The notes beneath the pieces are model-generated. The model searched no databases and was not told where the DNA came from. It was given only the letters and a program-made list of their open reading frames with translations. The position numbers and the translations under genes were made by a program. Positions 24,885 to 36,568 of a DNA stretch of 64,000 nucleotides are shown in pieces (within the stretch, counting starts at the first letter, position 1; each line of letters starts with the position of its first letter). The DNA is from JAJDTQ01 sp963422385 (GTDB lineage: Bacteria > Desulfobacterota > Binatia > UBA9968 > JAJDTQ01), in the NCBI GenBank assembly GCA_963422385.1, contig OY729432.1, positions 3,720,001 through 3,784,000 on the forward strand. Reading direction: 5' to 3'.

Positions 24885-25228
24885 GTGTCCGTTGCCTTCA
24901 TGTCGTCGAGATCGTCCGTGCCCACGGTCTGATACGCGCGGTAGGCCAACACCATGGCGAAGGCCTGCACGCCGAAGCTGATGACGATGGCCGTCAGGAT
25001 CAACGCCTGGGGCAATGGGTCCGCCACCGTCCCGGTGACGGCCTTGGCCCCCTGGGGTATCACCGGAGGAACCGCGCGGACGAGGCCCGCCGCGGTGAAA
25101 ACCAGAAGACTCGCGCCATGGGCCAGCAGCCCGAGTCCGATGATCAGTTTCACGATGCTCCGGCGCATCAGCATGTAGACGCCGGAGGCGTAGAGGACGC
25201 CGATCACGATGGCGAGCAGGGCTTCCAC
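24881..25228 (-). CDS. mnhC: Na+/H+ antiporter (Mrp) subunit C (NuoK-like)
   Basis: A 115-residue NuoK homologue with three helices. LLAIVIGVLYASGVYMLMRR, LIIGLGLLAHGASLLVFTAA and PLPQALILTAIVISFGVQAF match MrpC. The start is GTG 25228, which overlaps the mnhB stop codon (TAGTG), so a longer frame reaching 25465 is rejected. The acidic tail (VGTDDLDDMKATDT) is cytoplasmic by family topology. Confidence 0.94.
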   Translation of the reverse strand: MEALLAIVIGVLYASGVYMLMRRSIVKLIIGLGLLAHGASLLVFTAAGLVRAVPPVIPQGAKAVTGTVADPLPQALILTAIVISFGVQAFAMVLAYRAYQTVGTDDLDDMKATDT

Positions 25229-25649
25229 TAGTCGTCCTCCTCCACTTCCTCCGCCAGGCTCACGATGACGATGAGCACCACCCCTACCACCACCAGGTAG
25301 ACGCCGATGTCGAAGATCAACGGCGTGCCCAGGTGAAGGTCCAGGCCGAGAACCCGCACATGGGCCCACCGGCCGGTCATGAACGGCTGCCCCTCGAGCA
25401 TCGACCAGACGCCGCTCAGAGCAGCGGCCAGGAGACCCCAGGCGATGATGGTCTGCGCCCGGCACGGCAGGACGCGGCGCATGGAGCGCACGTCGTAGGC
25501 AATGGCATAGAGGGTCAGGGCCGCGGCCAGCACCAGACCGCCGACAAAGCCGCCGCCGGGGTCATTGTGTCCCCGGAGCAGCAGAAAGATGGAGAACTGG
25601 AACAGCAGGATCAGCAGGAACCGGCTGGTGGTCCTGAGAATCAGCGAGT

Positions 25650-25653
<4 letters not shown>
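25228..25653 (-). CDS. mnhB: Na+/H+ antiporter (Mrp) subunit B
   Basis: A 141-residue membrane subunit. The N-terminal segment FQFSIFLLLRGHNDPGGGFV contains the GHxxPGGGF motif diagnostic of MrpB. GTPLIFDIGVYLVVVGVVLI forms a late helix and the C-terminus is acidic (EEVEEDD). It overlaps mnhA by four bases and mnhC by one. MrpB corresponds to the membrane part that couples to MnhA's C-terminal domains. Confidence 0.94.
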
Positions 25654-27944
<2,291 letters not shown>

Positions 27945-27974
27945 CGAAGAGGTTCCCGAGGCGCGGTCAACCGG

Positions 27975-28730
27975 TCATGACGTCCAGACCCCGTCGGGGT
28001 CGTACTTTCTCACCGCCAGGAGCTCGTCCCGGGACGGCTCCGGAGTCTGGACGACGTCGGGCACCGCCTTGAGCGGCCAATCCGTCTGATCCCTGATCTC
28101 CTGCACCGTCACCCCGGGATGATACGACTCGATCTGCATCTCGCGGCTCTCCGGGCCGAACGAGAAGATGCCGAGACTGCTGATGGTCCGGCTCGGGCCG
28201 CCGCCTGACAGACCGCGCCGCCCGCGCCAGCCGGCCCCGTCTCCATGGCCCGGGGAGGTGATGTACTGAACCCGCGGCACGAAACGCCGCCGTTCGTGGT
28301 TCATGATGATGACGCACCGTCCGGCCAAGGTGGCGATGTCGGCGGCCCCGCCGCTCCCCGGCAGCCGCACCCTTCTCCCCTCGTCCCCGACCCAATGCGT
28401 ATTGAGGTTGCCGTGGCGGTCCACCTCCGCGCCGCCGATGAAGCCCATCTCCACGCGGCCGCTCTGCAGCAGGCTCATGACCTCGATCAAACCGCAGCAG
28501 AACAGCGCGCCGGCCACGTTGGGGGGATCGCTCATGGTGAAGATCGGCTCCAGCGCCGGCCAGTCACGGATGACGCCGCTCTCGAAGATGCCGATGGCGT
28601 TGGGAGCGTGCAGTTCCTTGGCGACGGCGAATCCGAGCAGCGGCAGCCGCATCCCCACGAAGACACGCTCGCCGTCGCGAATCTCGCGGGCTGCTGCAAT
28701 GACCATGAGCTCTCGCCGAGTATAGTCCAT
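27975..28730 (-). CDS. CoA-transferase family I, beta subunit-like
   Basis: A 251-residue protein of the glutaconate/acetoacetate-type CoA-transferase fold. YTRRELMVIAAAREIRDGER, then the region IGIFESGVIRD with a glutamate in the expected catalytic position (ESG), GFIGGAEVDRHGNLNTHWVG and RLPGSGGAADIATLAGRCVI all fit beta subunits. ATG 28730 is taken over an upstream 28790 start. It is paired with the alpha-like subunit 113 bp upstream. Relatives include IpdB-type steroid ring hydrolases as well as true transferases, so the acyl substrate is unknown. Confidence 0.87.
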   Translation of the reverse strand: MDYTRRELMVIAAAREIRDGERVFVGMRLPLLGFAVAKELHAPNAIGIFESGVIRDWPALEPIFTMSDPPNVAGALFCCGLIEVMSLLQSGRVEMGFIGGAEVDRHGNLNTHWVGDEGRRVRLPGSGGAADIATLAGRCVIIMNHERRRFVPRVQYITSPGHGDGAGWRGRRGLSGGGPSRTISSLGIFSFGPESREMQIESYHPGVTVQEIRDQTDWPLKAVPDVVQTPEPSRDELLAVRKYDPDGVWTS

Positions 28731-28843
28731 GGGCTCAGTCACGGAAGGTTTGCAATGTCTCCACCGCCGCCGTTCCACTCCCGGTAGCATTCCCGGCGCC
28801 GCGATTCAATGGGCGCGGCCGTCAATCCGGGTGGACGCCTCCT

Positions 28844-29755
28844 TCAAAAGCCATAACTTACCGGGGCCGCCATGTAGTTGCCGTCGGGCTTGAGGCGGGC
28901 GACCCGCTCGGCCCCGAGCCGCTCCATGTAGCCCTCATGCCCGTCCACGTCCAGCACCCACTGGTTCAGCCAGCCGTCGAACCCGGCCCGGTCACGGGAC
29001 TCGGCATGATAGGTGAAATAGAAGTCGTCGTCGCGGCGGCTGTAGCCCTGTGTAGGCGCCGGGTGGGACCCGAATGGGACCCGGGCCACGGCCGCCACCA
29101 GAAATCCGGGGACCAGGGTCCGGTTGGGGTCGCTGAGAATCACCTCGTGGGGCACGACCTCCTCGCAGGTGAGCACCACCTTGCCCGCCGCCATGGCGGC
29201 ATCCTGGGTAACCCCCAGATTGCCCCACACGTGCGCGTTGCCATCTTCGTCCGCCCGCTGGACATGGAGGATGGCGACATCCGGCTTCACCGCCCGCACC
29301 GCCAGCAGATTCTCCTCGGTGAAGGGACAGATGACGCCGGCGAACGAATCCTCCTGCCGGAAGTCGCTCCCCATCAGCGTTCGCGTGGGCAGGAACGGCA
29401 CGCCCATGGCCGCGGCCTTGAGGCCCAGGGCCATGGAGAAGTTGGAGTGGTTCTCCACCGCCAGCGGCCCGGGATCCCGCCTCTCCACCGCGCGCCGGAA
29501 GTTGTGCCCGAGACCCGCGGCCACGTTGCCGACCCAGGCGCCGCAGACCCGTCTGGCGCAGCCCGCGCCGATGATCTGGTCGAACTGCACGTCGGAAATG
29601 GTGGTCATCAGCGTGAGATCGCGCTTTCGCTGACGAATGAGCTCGTAGCCGGCGGCAAAGGGGATGAGCGACTCGAGGGCTGCGCCCATGAAGACGGACA
29701 TGCCGTCCTCGACCTCCTCGGCGATGGCGTCTCGAAGGCTGCGGAGCTTCGGCAT
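28844..29755 (-). CDS. CoA-transferase family I, alpha subunit-like
   Basis: A 303-residue CoA-transferase alpha subunit. It opens SLRDAIAEEVEDGMSVFMGA and includes ALGLKAAAMGVPFLPTRTLM, NLLAVRAVKPDVAILHVQRA and DEDGNAHVWGNLGVTQDAAM, as in GctA/IpdA-type proteins. ATG 29755 is used; the longer frame to 29926 enters a non-coding palindrome. The alpha and beta genes lie in order on the minus strand and should form a heteromer that activates or hydrolyses an acyl-CoA. The promoter should lie in the 29756-29976 divergent region. Confidence 0.87.
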   Translation of the reverse strand: MPKLRSLRDAIAEEVEDGMSVFMGAALESLIPFAAGYELIRQRKRDLTLMTTISDVQFDQIIGAGCARRVCGAWVGNVAAGLGHNFRRAVERRDPGPLAVENHSNFSMALGLKAAAMGVPFLPTRTLMGSDFRQEDSFAGVICPFTEENLLAVRAVKPDVAILHVQRADEDGNAHVWGNLGVTQDAAMAAGKVVLTCEEVVPHEVILSDPNRTLVPGFLVAAVARVPFGSHPAPTQGYSRRDDDFYFTYHAESRDRAGFDGWLNQWVLDVDGHEGYMERLGAERVARLKPDGNYMAAPVSYGF

Positions 29756-29801
29756 GGCAGAAGGTTCTAGCCGTTTGCCCCTCGTCACGCAAGCCGCGTT
29801 G

Positions 29802-29915
29802 GAGCCTGCGACCTTCGACTTCGCTTCGCTACGCTCCGGGTAACTGCGCAATTTTTGGGCAGTTACCCGGAAGCGTAGTGAGGCACAGCCGAGCGAAGTC
29901 GAAGGTCGCAGGCTC
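29802..29915. repeat. Large imperfect palindrome (about 114 bp) between divergent genes
   Basis: Outer arms 29802-29825 and 29892-29915 are perfect 24-bp reverse complements. Inner arms 29830-29847 and 29859-29877 match with one extra base. The apical loop is about 11 bases (AT-rich). The intervening bases 29848-29858 separate the inner arms. The element fills most of the gap between the CoA-transferase alpha gene and the ferredoxin-NrfD gene, and must overlap their promoters. It could form a cruciform, or be a mobile palindromic unit. Confidence 0.88.
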
Positions 29916-29976
29916 GCCACCCGCACAGTTTGACTCTCCGAACCCGAGGCGGATATATAGCCGCTTGGAGGGATTC

Positions 29977-31512
29977 ATGCGTTACGGATTCGTCATCGAC
30001 CAGAACCGCTGCATCGGCTGTCACGCCTGCACCGTGGCCTGCAAGGACGAGCACGACGTGCCCGTCGGGGTCAACCGGACCTGGGTCAAGTATATCGAGA
30101 AGGGTGCGTTCCCGGCCACCAGCCGTCATTTCGCGGTGCTCCGGTGCAACCATTGCGACGACGCTCCGTGCATCGAGATCTGCCCCACGACGGCGCTCTA
30201 CCGGAGCCCCAACGGCATCGTCGACTTCGACAACGACCGCTGCATCGGCTGCAAGTCGTGCATGCAGGCATGCCCCTACGACGCCCTGTACATCGACCCC
30301 GACCACAATACCGCGGCCAAGTGCAACTTCTGCGCGCACCGGGTGGAGCTCGGGCTGCAGCCGGCCTGCGAGGTGGTGTGTCCCACCCAGGCCATCATGT
30401 CCGGCGACCTCGACGATCCGGAAAGCCCCATCGCCCGCACCGTGGCCACCCGCAAGGTCTCGCTGCGGAAGCCCCACAAGGGTACCCGCCCCAAGCTGTT
30501 CTATGTCGGCGTCGAGGAAGATGCGCTGCAGCCCACCATGACCGAGCTTTCCGATACCCACTTCTGGGCCGACAAATACCCGGGAGAGGATCTCTACGCC
30601 CTCTCCGCTTCCAGGCACGGCGCCCCGATTCCGGGCGGCGCGCGCGAGGTCTACGACGTGCCCCACCCGCGGCCCTGGGGGTCGAAGATAGCGGCCTATC
30701 TCTGGACCAAGTCCATTGGCTCCGGGGTCCTGATGGTGGCGGCGTTGCTGACGGTCCTGGGCCGCGGCCAGGAGGGACCGCTCATGAACATCGTGAGCCC
30801 GATCCTCGCGCTGGTCTTCACCGGCCTCACCACCGGGCTCCTGGTATTCGATCTCAAGCGGCCCGACCGCTTCTACTACCTCCTGACCAAACCCAACCTG
30901 CGCTCCTGGCTGGTGCTCGGGGGCTACATCCTGATGGCCTATTCCCTGGCCAGCGTGATCTGGCTTGCTTACGGGACCGGGACGGGCAGCGTGCCGGGAT
31001 GGGTGGTTGCCGCCTGCGCTTTTCTCGGCATCGGCTCCGCCGGCTATTCGGCGTTTCTGTTCGCCCAGGCCAAGGGGCGTGACCTTTGGCAGAGCCCGCT
31101 CTTTTTCTGGCATCTCGTGGCGCAGGCCGTTACCGCCGGGGTCGCGACCCTGCTCCTGTTCGGTCTCGTGACGGGCCTGAGCGGCCAAACCATGGCAACC
31201 ATGGGCACCCTCCTCATGGTCTCGCTGGTCATCACCGGCGGCCTGGTGTTGGGGGAGGTGGTACTGACACCCATCAGCGAGGACGTGCGGCGCGCCACCG
31301 AGATGCTGACCTGCGGCGCGCTGCGGGAGAAGTTCTGGGGGCTGTTCATGGCCGTGGGCATCCTCCTGCCGGTGATTTTCCTGTTGTGGGCCGGAGCCCA
31401 GGAACAGGCGTCCTGGTTCCTGTACCCCCTGTCCGCCGTGCTGGCGCTCATCGGGCTCTGGGCGTTCGAGCGCCTGTGGGTCGAGGCCGGGCAAGCCGTG
31501 CCGCTCAGTTGA
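29977..31512 (+). CDS. Fused 4Fe-4S ferredoxin subunit and NrfD/PsrC-like membrane subunit
   Basis: A 511-residue fusion. Residues 1-150 carry four CxxCxxxC-type clusters: NRCIGCHACTVACKDEH, LRCNHCDDAPCIEICPTTAL, DRCIGCKSCMQACPYDA and AKCNFCAHRVELGLQPACEVVCP. After a linker, about eight transmembrane helices form an NrfD-like quinone-interacting domain (WGSKIAAYLWTKSIGSGVLM onward). ATG 29977 follows a clear TTGGAGGGATTC Shine-Dalgarno. In most Psr, Nrf and Phs systems these are separate subunits. It should pass electrons between the quinone pool and the Mo enzyme encoded 17 bases downstream. Confidence 0.92.
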   Translation: MRYGFVIDQNRCIGCHACTVACKDEHDVPVGVNRTWVKYIEKGAFPATSRHFAVLRCNHCDDAPCIEICPTTALYRSPNGIVDFDNDRCIGCKSCMQACPYDALYIDPDHNTAAKCNFCAHRVELGLQPACEVVCPTQAIMSGDLDDPESPIARTVATRKVSLRKPHKGTRPKLFYVGVEEDALQPTMTELSDTHFWADKYPGEDLYALSASRHGAPIPGGAREVYDVPHPRPWGSKIAAYLWTKSIGSGVLMVAALLTVLGRGQEGPLMNIVSPILALVFTGLTTGLLVFDLKRPDRFYYLLTKPNLRSWLVLGGYILMAYSLASVIWLAYGTGTGSVPGWVVAACAFLGIGSAGYSAFLFAQAKGRDLWQSPLFFWHLVAQAVTAGVATLLLFGLVTGLSGQTMATMGTLLMVSLVITGGLVLGEVVLTPISEDVRRATEMLTCGALREKFWGLFMAVGILLPVIFLLWAGAQEQASWFLYPLSAVLALIGLWAFERLWVEAGQAVPLS

Positions 31513-31529
31513 AAGGGAAACCCGCCGTG

Positions 31530-34355
31530 ATGAAGAACGATATGCAACCGCTGAGCCCCGACGCCGCCAACCTCGAGCCGCCGCAGGGCGGACTCCGGAG
31601 CTTCCCGCCCCGGGAACGCTGGTCGGATTGGACCGAATACGACGCGGCCGCGTGGCCCAAGCGGGTGGAGCGGCACTACGACCTCGTTCCCACCATCTGC
31701 TTCAACTGCGAGGCGGGCTGCGGCCTGCTGGCCTACGTGGACAAGGAGACGGGCAAGGTACGCAAGTTCGAGGGCAACCCGGAACACCCGGGCAGCCGCG
31801 GCCGGAACTGCGCCAAGGGACCCGCCACCATCAACCAGGTGAATGACCCCGAACGCATCCTCTACCCCATGAAACGGGTGGGCAAGCGCGGCGGCGGCCA
31901 ATGGGAACGCGTGACCTGGGACGAAGTGCTGGACGACGTGGCCGGAAGGATCCGGAAGGCGCTCCAGGAAGACCGCCGCAACGAGATCATGTACCACGTG
32001 GGCCGCCCCGGACATGAGCTCCTCTATCACCAGCGCATCATGCACGCCTGGGGCATCGACGCGCACAACAGCCACACCAACGTCTGCTCCGCCGGCGCCC
32101 GGGCGGGTTACGCGTTCTGGTGCGGCATCGACCGGCCCTCCCCCGACCATGCCAACGCGCGCTTCATGCTGCTGCTGAGCTCGCATCTGGAGACCGGCCA
32201 CTACTTCAACCCCCACGCGCAACGCATCATCGAGGCCAAGGAGCGGGGCGCCAAGGTCTGCGTCATCGACACCCGCCTGTCCAACACCGCGTCCAAGGCC
32301 GACTACTGGATGCCGACCTGGCCCGGCACCGAAGCCGCGGTGCTGCTGGCCATTTGCAACGTGCTGCTCCAGGAGGGCCTCTACGACCGGGATTTCGTGA
32401 GGAAGTGGGTCAACTGGGAACAGTTTCTTCGCCGGGAGCATCCGGATGAGCCGCAGACCTTCGAGCGCTTCGAGGAGATCCTCAAGACCATCTACGGACA
32501 GTACACGCCGGAGTTCGCCGCGGCCGAGTCCGGGGTGGATGCGGCCATGATCGTCGATGTGGCCCACGAGGCGGCCCGCGCCGGCTCCGCTCTGGCCACC
32601 CACGTGTGGCGCAACGCCGCCGCCGGCAACCTGGGCGGCTGGGAGGTGGCCCGGGCACTGGAGTTCCTGGTGGTCCTGATGGGGGCCGTGGGCACTCCCG
32701 GCGGCACCGCCCCCAATGCCTGGAACAAGTTCATTCCGGCCCCTCCCATGATGCCACCGCCCGCCAAGGCGTGGAACACGCTCATGTATCCGCCGGAATA
32801 CCCGCTGGCCTTCTTCGAGATGAGCTTCCTTCTACCGCACCTGCTGAAGGAGGGCCGGGGCAAGCTGGCAATGTACTTCACCCGGGTCTACAACCCGGTG
32901 TGGACGAACCCGGACGGCATGAGCTGGATCGAGATGCTGAGCGACGAGGCCAAGGTGGAGCGCCACGCCTGTCTGACGCCCACCTGGAGCGAGACCGCCT
33001 GGTTCTCGGACTACGTGTTGCCCATGGGGCTGGCGTCGGAGCGCCACGACCTCATGAGCCAGGAGACCCACTCGGCCCGCTGGATCGGGTTCCGCCAGCC
33101 GGTGCTCCGGGTCGCCATGGAACGGCAGGGCAAGAGCTTCGCCACCACCTGGGAGGCGCACGCGGAAGCCGGGCTGGGAGAAGTATGGGAAGAGGACGAG
33201 TTCTGGATCGAGCTGTCCTGGCGCATCGATCCCGACGGCTCCCTCGGCATCCGGAAGTACTTCGAGTCGCCCTACCGGCCGGGCGAGAAGCTCACCGTGT
33301 CGGAATACTACCAGTGGATGTTCGAGAACAGCGTTCCGGGTCTCCCGGAGGCCGCGGCCAAGGAAGACATCTCGCCACTGGAATACATGCGCAAGTACGG
33401 CGCCTTCCTGGTGGCGGAGAACATCTACAGCAGCCATGCAACCGAAATCAGGGAAACGGACACGGCGGAAGCCACGGTGGACCCGGTGACCAGGGTGGTC
33501 TCCAAGGGCGGCGTGGTGATCGGGGTCGAGGTCGACGGCAAGGCCCGCACCGGCTTTCCCACTCCCTCGCGCAAGCTCGAGTTCTATTCCGAGACCCTGA
33601 AGGACTGGAAATATCCCGAGCACCGGTTTCCGGGGTACATCAAGAGCCACGTCCATCCTTGCAACATCGATGCCGCCAAGGGAGAGATGTTGCTGCTGCC
33701 CACGTTCCGGCTGCCGACTCTCATTCACAGCCGCTCGGGAAACGCCAAATGGCTTTACGAGATCTCGCACAAGAATCCGGTATGGCTTCATACCGAGGAC
33801 GCCGAGCGCCTCGGGGTCGCCACCGGCGACCTCGTCAAGGTCCATACCGAGATCGGCTACTTCGTGGACCGGGTCTGGGTGACCGAGGGGATCCGGCCCG
33901 GGGTGGTGGCGTGCTCGCATCACCTGGGGCGCTGGCGCCTCCGGGAGGAGACCGGCGGCGGCCGGTTCGCCACGGCCCTGGTCAACCTGGAACAGGTGGA
34001 GCCCGGCCAGTGGATGATGCGTCAGATCCACGGCGTTCAGCCCTTCGAAAGCGACGACAAGGACTCCGGGCGGGTGTGGTGGCAGGAGGCCGGCGTGCAC
34101 CAGAACCTGACCTTTCCGGTACAGCCCGATAACGTCAGCGGACAGCATTGCTGGCATCAGAAGGTGCGGGTGGAGAGGCCCGGGGACAACGACCGCTACG
34201 GCGACATCTTCGTGGACACCAACAAGTCCCACGAAGTGTACAAGCGCTGGCTCAAGCTGACGCGCCCGGCCCCGGGACCGGGCAACCTGCGCCGCCCCCT
34301 GTGGCTGTTGCGCGCCTACAAGCCGGCGCCGGAGGCCTATGAGTTCAAGCCGTGA
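31530..34355 (+). CDS. Molybdopterin-dependent oxidoreductase, catalytic subunit (CISM/DMSO reductase superfamily)
   Basis: A 941-residue DMSO-reductase-family protein. A [4Fe-4S] motif ICFNCEAGCG with Cys57, Cys60, Cys64 and Cys94 opens the enzyme. A cysteine near residue 186 (SHTNVCSAGARAG) is placed to ligate Mo. SSHLETGHYFNPHAQRII and NAWNKFIPAPPMMPP mark a distinctive subgroup. C-terminal molydopterin dinucleotide-binding domain: RSGNAKWLYEISHKNPVWLH. No twin-arginine leader is visible at the N-terminus, so the enzyme probably faces the cytoplasm. Forms an operon with the fused ferredoxin-NrfD gene. The substrate (sulfur, arsenic, selenium or nitrogen oxyanion) is not determinable. Confidence 0.9.
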   Translation: MKNDMQPLSPDAANLEPPQGGLRSFPPRERWSDWTEYDAAAWPKRVERHYDLVPTICFNCEAGCGLLAYVDKETGKVRKFEGNPEHPGSRGRNCAKGPATINQVNDPERILYPMKRVGKRGGGQWERVTWDEVLDDVAGRIRKALQEDRRNEIMYHVGRPGHELLYHQRIMHAWGIDAHNSHTNVCSAGARAGYAFWCGIDRPSPDHANARFMLLLSSHLETGHYFNPHAQRIIEAKERGAKVCVIDTRLSNTASKADYWMPTWPGTEAAVLLAICNVLLQEGLYDRDFVRKWVNWEQFLRREHPDEPQTFERFEEILKTIYGQYTPEFAAAESGVDAAMIVDVAHEAARAGSALATHVWRNAAAGNLGGWEVARALEFLVVLMGAVGTPGGTAPNAWNKFIPAPPMMPPPAKAWNTLMYPPEYPLAFFEMSFLLPHLLKEGRGKLAMYFTRVYNPVWTNPDGMSWIEMLSDEAKVERHACLTPTWSETAWFSDYVLPMGLASERHDLMSQETHSARWIGFRQPVLRVAMERQGKSFATTWEAHAEAGLGEVWEEDEFWIELSWRIDPDGSLGIRKYFESPYRPGEKLTVSEYYQWMFENSVPGLPEAAAKEDISPLEYMRKYGAFLVAENIYSSHATEIRETDTAEATVDPVTRVVSKGGVVIGVEVDGKARTGFPTPSRKLEFYSETLKDWKYPEHRFPGYIKSHVHPCNIDAAKGEMLLLPTFRLPTLIHSRSGNAKWLYEISHKNPVWLHTEDAERLGVATGDLVKVHTEIGYFVDRVWVTEGIRPGVVACSHHLGRWRLREETGGGRFATALVNLEQVEPGQWMMRQIHGVQPFESDDKDSGRVWWQEAGVHQNLTFPVQPDNVSGQHCWHQKVRVERPGDNDRYGDIFVDTNKSHEVYKRWLKLTRPAPGPGNLRRPLWLLRAYKPAPEAYEFKP

Positions 34356-34441
34356 GGCGCACGCGGCCCCCAAGAGAGAGCCCGTCATGAGGCGACGGGC
34401 GCCTCTGGAGGCGTAACCATACGAGATATCAGGCGTTCGCC

Positions 34442-34470
34442 TTGACAGACGCTATGCTGAACCGTTAAGA
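34442..34470 (+). promoter_or_regulatory. Possible sigma70 promoter upstream of tctA
   Basis: A consensus TTGACA lies at 34442-34447. At 17 bases spacing the -10 is only TTAAGA, a weak match. It is 91 bases upstream of the tctA start. Listed as a candidate only. Confidence 0.25.
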
Positions 34471-34560
34471 AGCTCGGCTGATATCGGCTTTGTGGGAATG
34501 GCCGGTTCCTTCCGATGGCACACTCGAAATCCACGTCGAACCACAGACCAGGAGCACAAC

Positions 34561-36045
34561 GTGTTTGAAGCAATGGCGGATGGGCTGACCGCGCTGTTGA
34601 GCGTGGAACGGTTTCTTTTCATGACTTTCGGCGTCCTGGTGGGTATGGCGCTGGGCGCCATACCCGGACTGGGCGGCGTCGTCGGTCTGGCCCTGCTGCT
34701 GCCGTTCACCTTCGACATGGACCCGACCGCGGCCATCGCCATGCTGGTGGCACTGTCCTCGGTTCCGGTGACCACCGACACGATACCGTCGGTGCTCTTT
34801 GCCGTACCCGGCACCGTAGGCTCCCAGGCCACCATCCTGGACGGCCACCCCATGGCCCGGAAGGGCGAAGCCGGACGGGCATTCGGCGCGGCCTATTTCT
34901 CCTCCCTGCTGGGCGGCGTCATCGGCGCCGTCATCCTGGGCCTGCTGATCCCGATACTCAAGCCGCTGGTGTTGCTGTTCGCCGCCCCCGAGCTCTTCTC
35001 CCTGGGCATCATGGGCATCTCCATGGTGGCCATCCTGAGCGGCCGGGTTCCGCTCAAGGGCATCGTCGCCGGCGGCATGGGACTGCTGCTGTCGATGATC
35101 GGCATCGACAAGCAGGAAGGGCTGCTGCGGTGGACCTTCGATTCACTCTACCTGTTCGACGGTCTGAACATCATCGTGGTGAGCCTGGGAATCTTTGCGC
35201 TACCCGAGCTCGCCGATATGGTGATCGAGGGCAAGCAGATCAGCAGCGTGCCCAAGCAGGCCATGAAAGGGGTCGGACACGGCATCCGGGACGTGTTCAC
35301 CAACTGGTGGCTGATGCTCCGCTGCGCCTTTCTGGGGACCTGGGTCGGCATCATTCCGGGACTGGGCTCCGCGGTGGTGGACTGGCTCGCCTACGGACAC
35401 GCCAAGTCCACCTGCAAGGACGCGGCCATGACCTTCGGCACCGGCGACGTGCGCGGCGTCATCGCCCCCGAGAGCGCCAACAATGCCAAGCAGGGCGGCG
35501 CGCTGGTGCCCACGCTGGCCTTCGGCATTCCCGGCAGCGCCTCCATGGCGCTCCTGATCGGCGCCTTCATGATCCACGGCCTGCAACCGGGCCCGTCCAT
35601 GCTGAACCAGCACCTGGATCTCACCTACTCCATCGTGTGGAGCACGGCCATCGCCAACATCATGGCCACGGTCATCGCGCTGTGCTTCACCAACCAGCTT
35701 GCCAAGATCTCGTCGGTGCGGATCAACATCCTGGCCCCCTTGGTAACGGTGGTGGTGTTCCTGGCCGCCTATCAGGCCACCGCCAACATCTTCGACCTGG
35801 TGACCGTGCTGATCTTCGGGCTGCTGGGTTGGATCATGAAGCGGTGCGGCTGGCCCCGGCCGCCGCTGCTGCTGGGTTTCCTGCTGGGCGGGCTCATCGA
35901 GCGGTATCTGTTCATCTCCGTTCGCGCCTACGGCGCCGCGTTCCTCATCAGGCCGTTGGTTCTGGTGGTCCTGGTGGTCACCATCGCGACCATCTACTAC
36001 AGCGTCATGCAGGAACGGAAAGTCCGTCAGCTCACGGGAGAATAG
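34561..36045 (+). CDS. tctA: Tripartite tricarboxylate transporter, large permease subunit
   Basis: A 494-residue TctA-type permease with about twelve helices. ALGAIPGLGGVVGLALLLPF near residue 30 is the first conserved TctA loop, GIIPGLGSAVVDWLAYGHAK near residue 260 is the repeat, and ESANNAKQGGALVPTLAFGI follows. GTG 34561 is preferred because AGGAG lies six bases upstream and the family starts here; ATG 34573 is an alternative. TctABC transporters import citrate, tricarballylate, terephthalate and similar carboxylates with a periplasmic TctC. tctB follows after two bases. The adjacent aromatic block suggests an aromatic acid as substrate. Confidence 0.93.
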   Translation: MFEAMADGLTALLSVERFLFMTFGVLVGMALGAIPGLGGVVGLALLLPFTFDMDPTAAIAMLVALSSVPVTTDTIPSVLFAVPGTVGSQATILDGHPMARKGEAGRAFGAAYFSSLLGGVIGAVILGLLIPILKPLVLLFAAPELFSLGIMGISMVAILSGRVPLKGIVAGGMGLLLSMIGIDKQEGLLRWTFDSLYLFDGLNIIVVSLGIFALPELADMVIEGKQISSVPKQAMKGVGHGIRDVFTNWWLMLRCAFLGTWVGIIPGLGSAVVDWLAYGHAKSTCKDAAMTFGTGDVRGVIAPESANNAKQGGALVPTLAFGIPGSASMALLIGAFMIHGLQPGPSMLNQHLDLTYSIVWSTAIANIMATVIALCFTNQLAKISSVRINILAPLVTVVVFLAAYQATANIFDLVTVLIFGLLGWIMKRCGWPRPPLLLGFLLGGLIERYLFISVRAYGAAFLIRPLVLVVLVVTIATIYYSVMQERKVRQLTGE

Positions 36046-36047
36046 CC

Positions 36048-36563
36048 ATGCGCGTCACACCCTCACTGCTGTTCACGCTGGTCGTCGCAGTGGTCGCCGC
36101 AGGCAGCGTCTACACCGCCAAGGACTGGCCCTTGGGCACCGGCCTGTTCCCCCGGTTCGTGGGCGTCCCGGTCCTGGTGATGGCTCTGATACAACTGATC
36201 ATGGACGGCTACCGCTCCATGAAGGCGACCGGTAGCCAAACGCGAGACACCGGCGACCTGCAGGTGGACTGGACCATGTCAGCCGCCGAGGTGGCGTCAC
36301 GGGGCCTGGCCTTCGCCGGGTGGCTCCTGGGCATGTTCTTCGGCATCCTGCTGTTCGGCTTCTTCATCACGGTGCCGTTGTTCACCCTGCTGTATCTTAA
36401 GTACCAGGCCAGGGAAGGATGGCCGCTGACCCTGTGGCTCACCGCCGGCATGCTGGTGTTCTTCGTCGGCGTATTCGACCAGATCCTGCACATTCACTGG
36501 CTCGAGCCGGTCATTGCCGCACCCGAGTCGTTCCTCAAGGTGCTGATGCCCTGGCTGGGGTAG
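36048..36563 (+). CDS. tctB: Tripartite tricarboxylate transporter, small permease subunit
   Basis: A 171-residue protein with four hydrophobic helices (SLLFTLVVAVVAAGSVYTAK, FVGVPVLVMALIQLI, FAGWLLGMFFGILLFGFFI, TLWLTAGMLVFFVGVFDQIL) and a soluble loop near residues 55-80. This matches TctB. Its ATG is two bases after the tctA stop. Its stop is followed by a strong hairpin terminator, and the next genes run the other way. Confidence 0.88.
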   Translation: MRVTPSLLFTLVVAVVAAGSVYTAKDWPLGTGLFPRFVGVPVLVMALIQLIMDGYRSMKATGSQTRDTGDLQVDWTMSAAEVASRGLAFAGWLLGMFFGILLFGFFITVPLFTLLYLKYQAREGWPLTLWLTAGMLVFFVGVFDQILHIHWLEPVIAAPESFLKVLMPWLG

Positions 36564-36568
36564 CCGAA

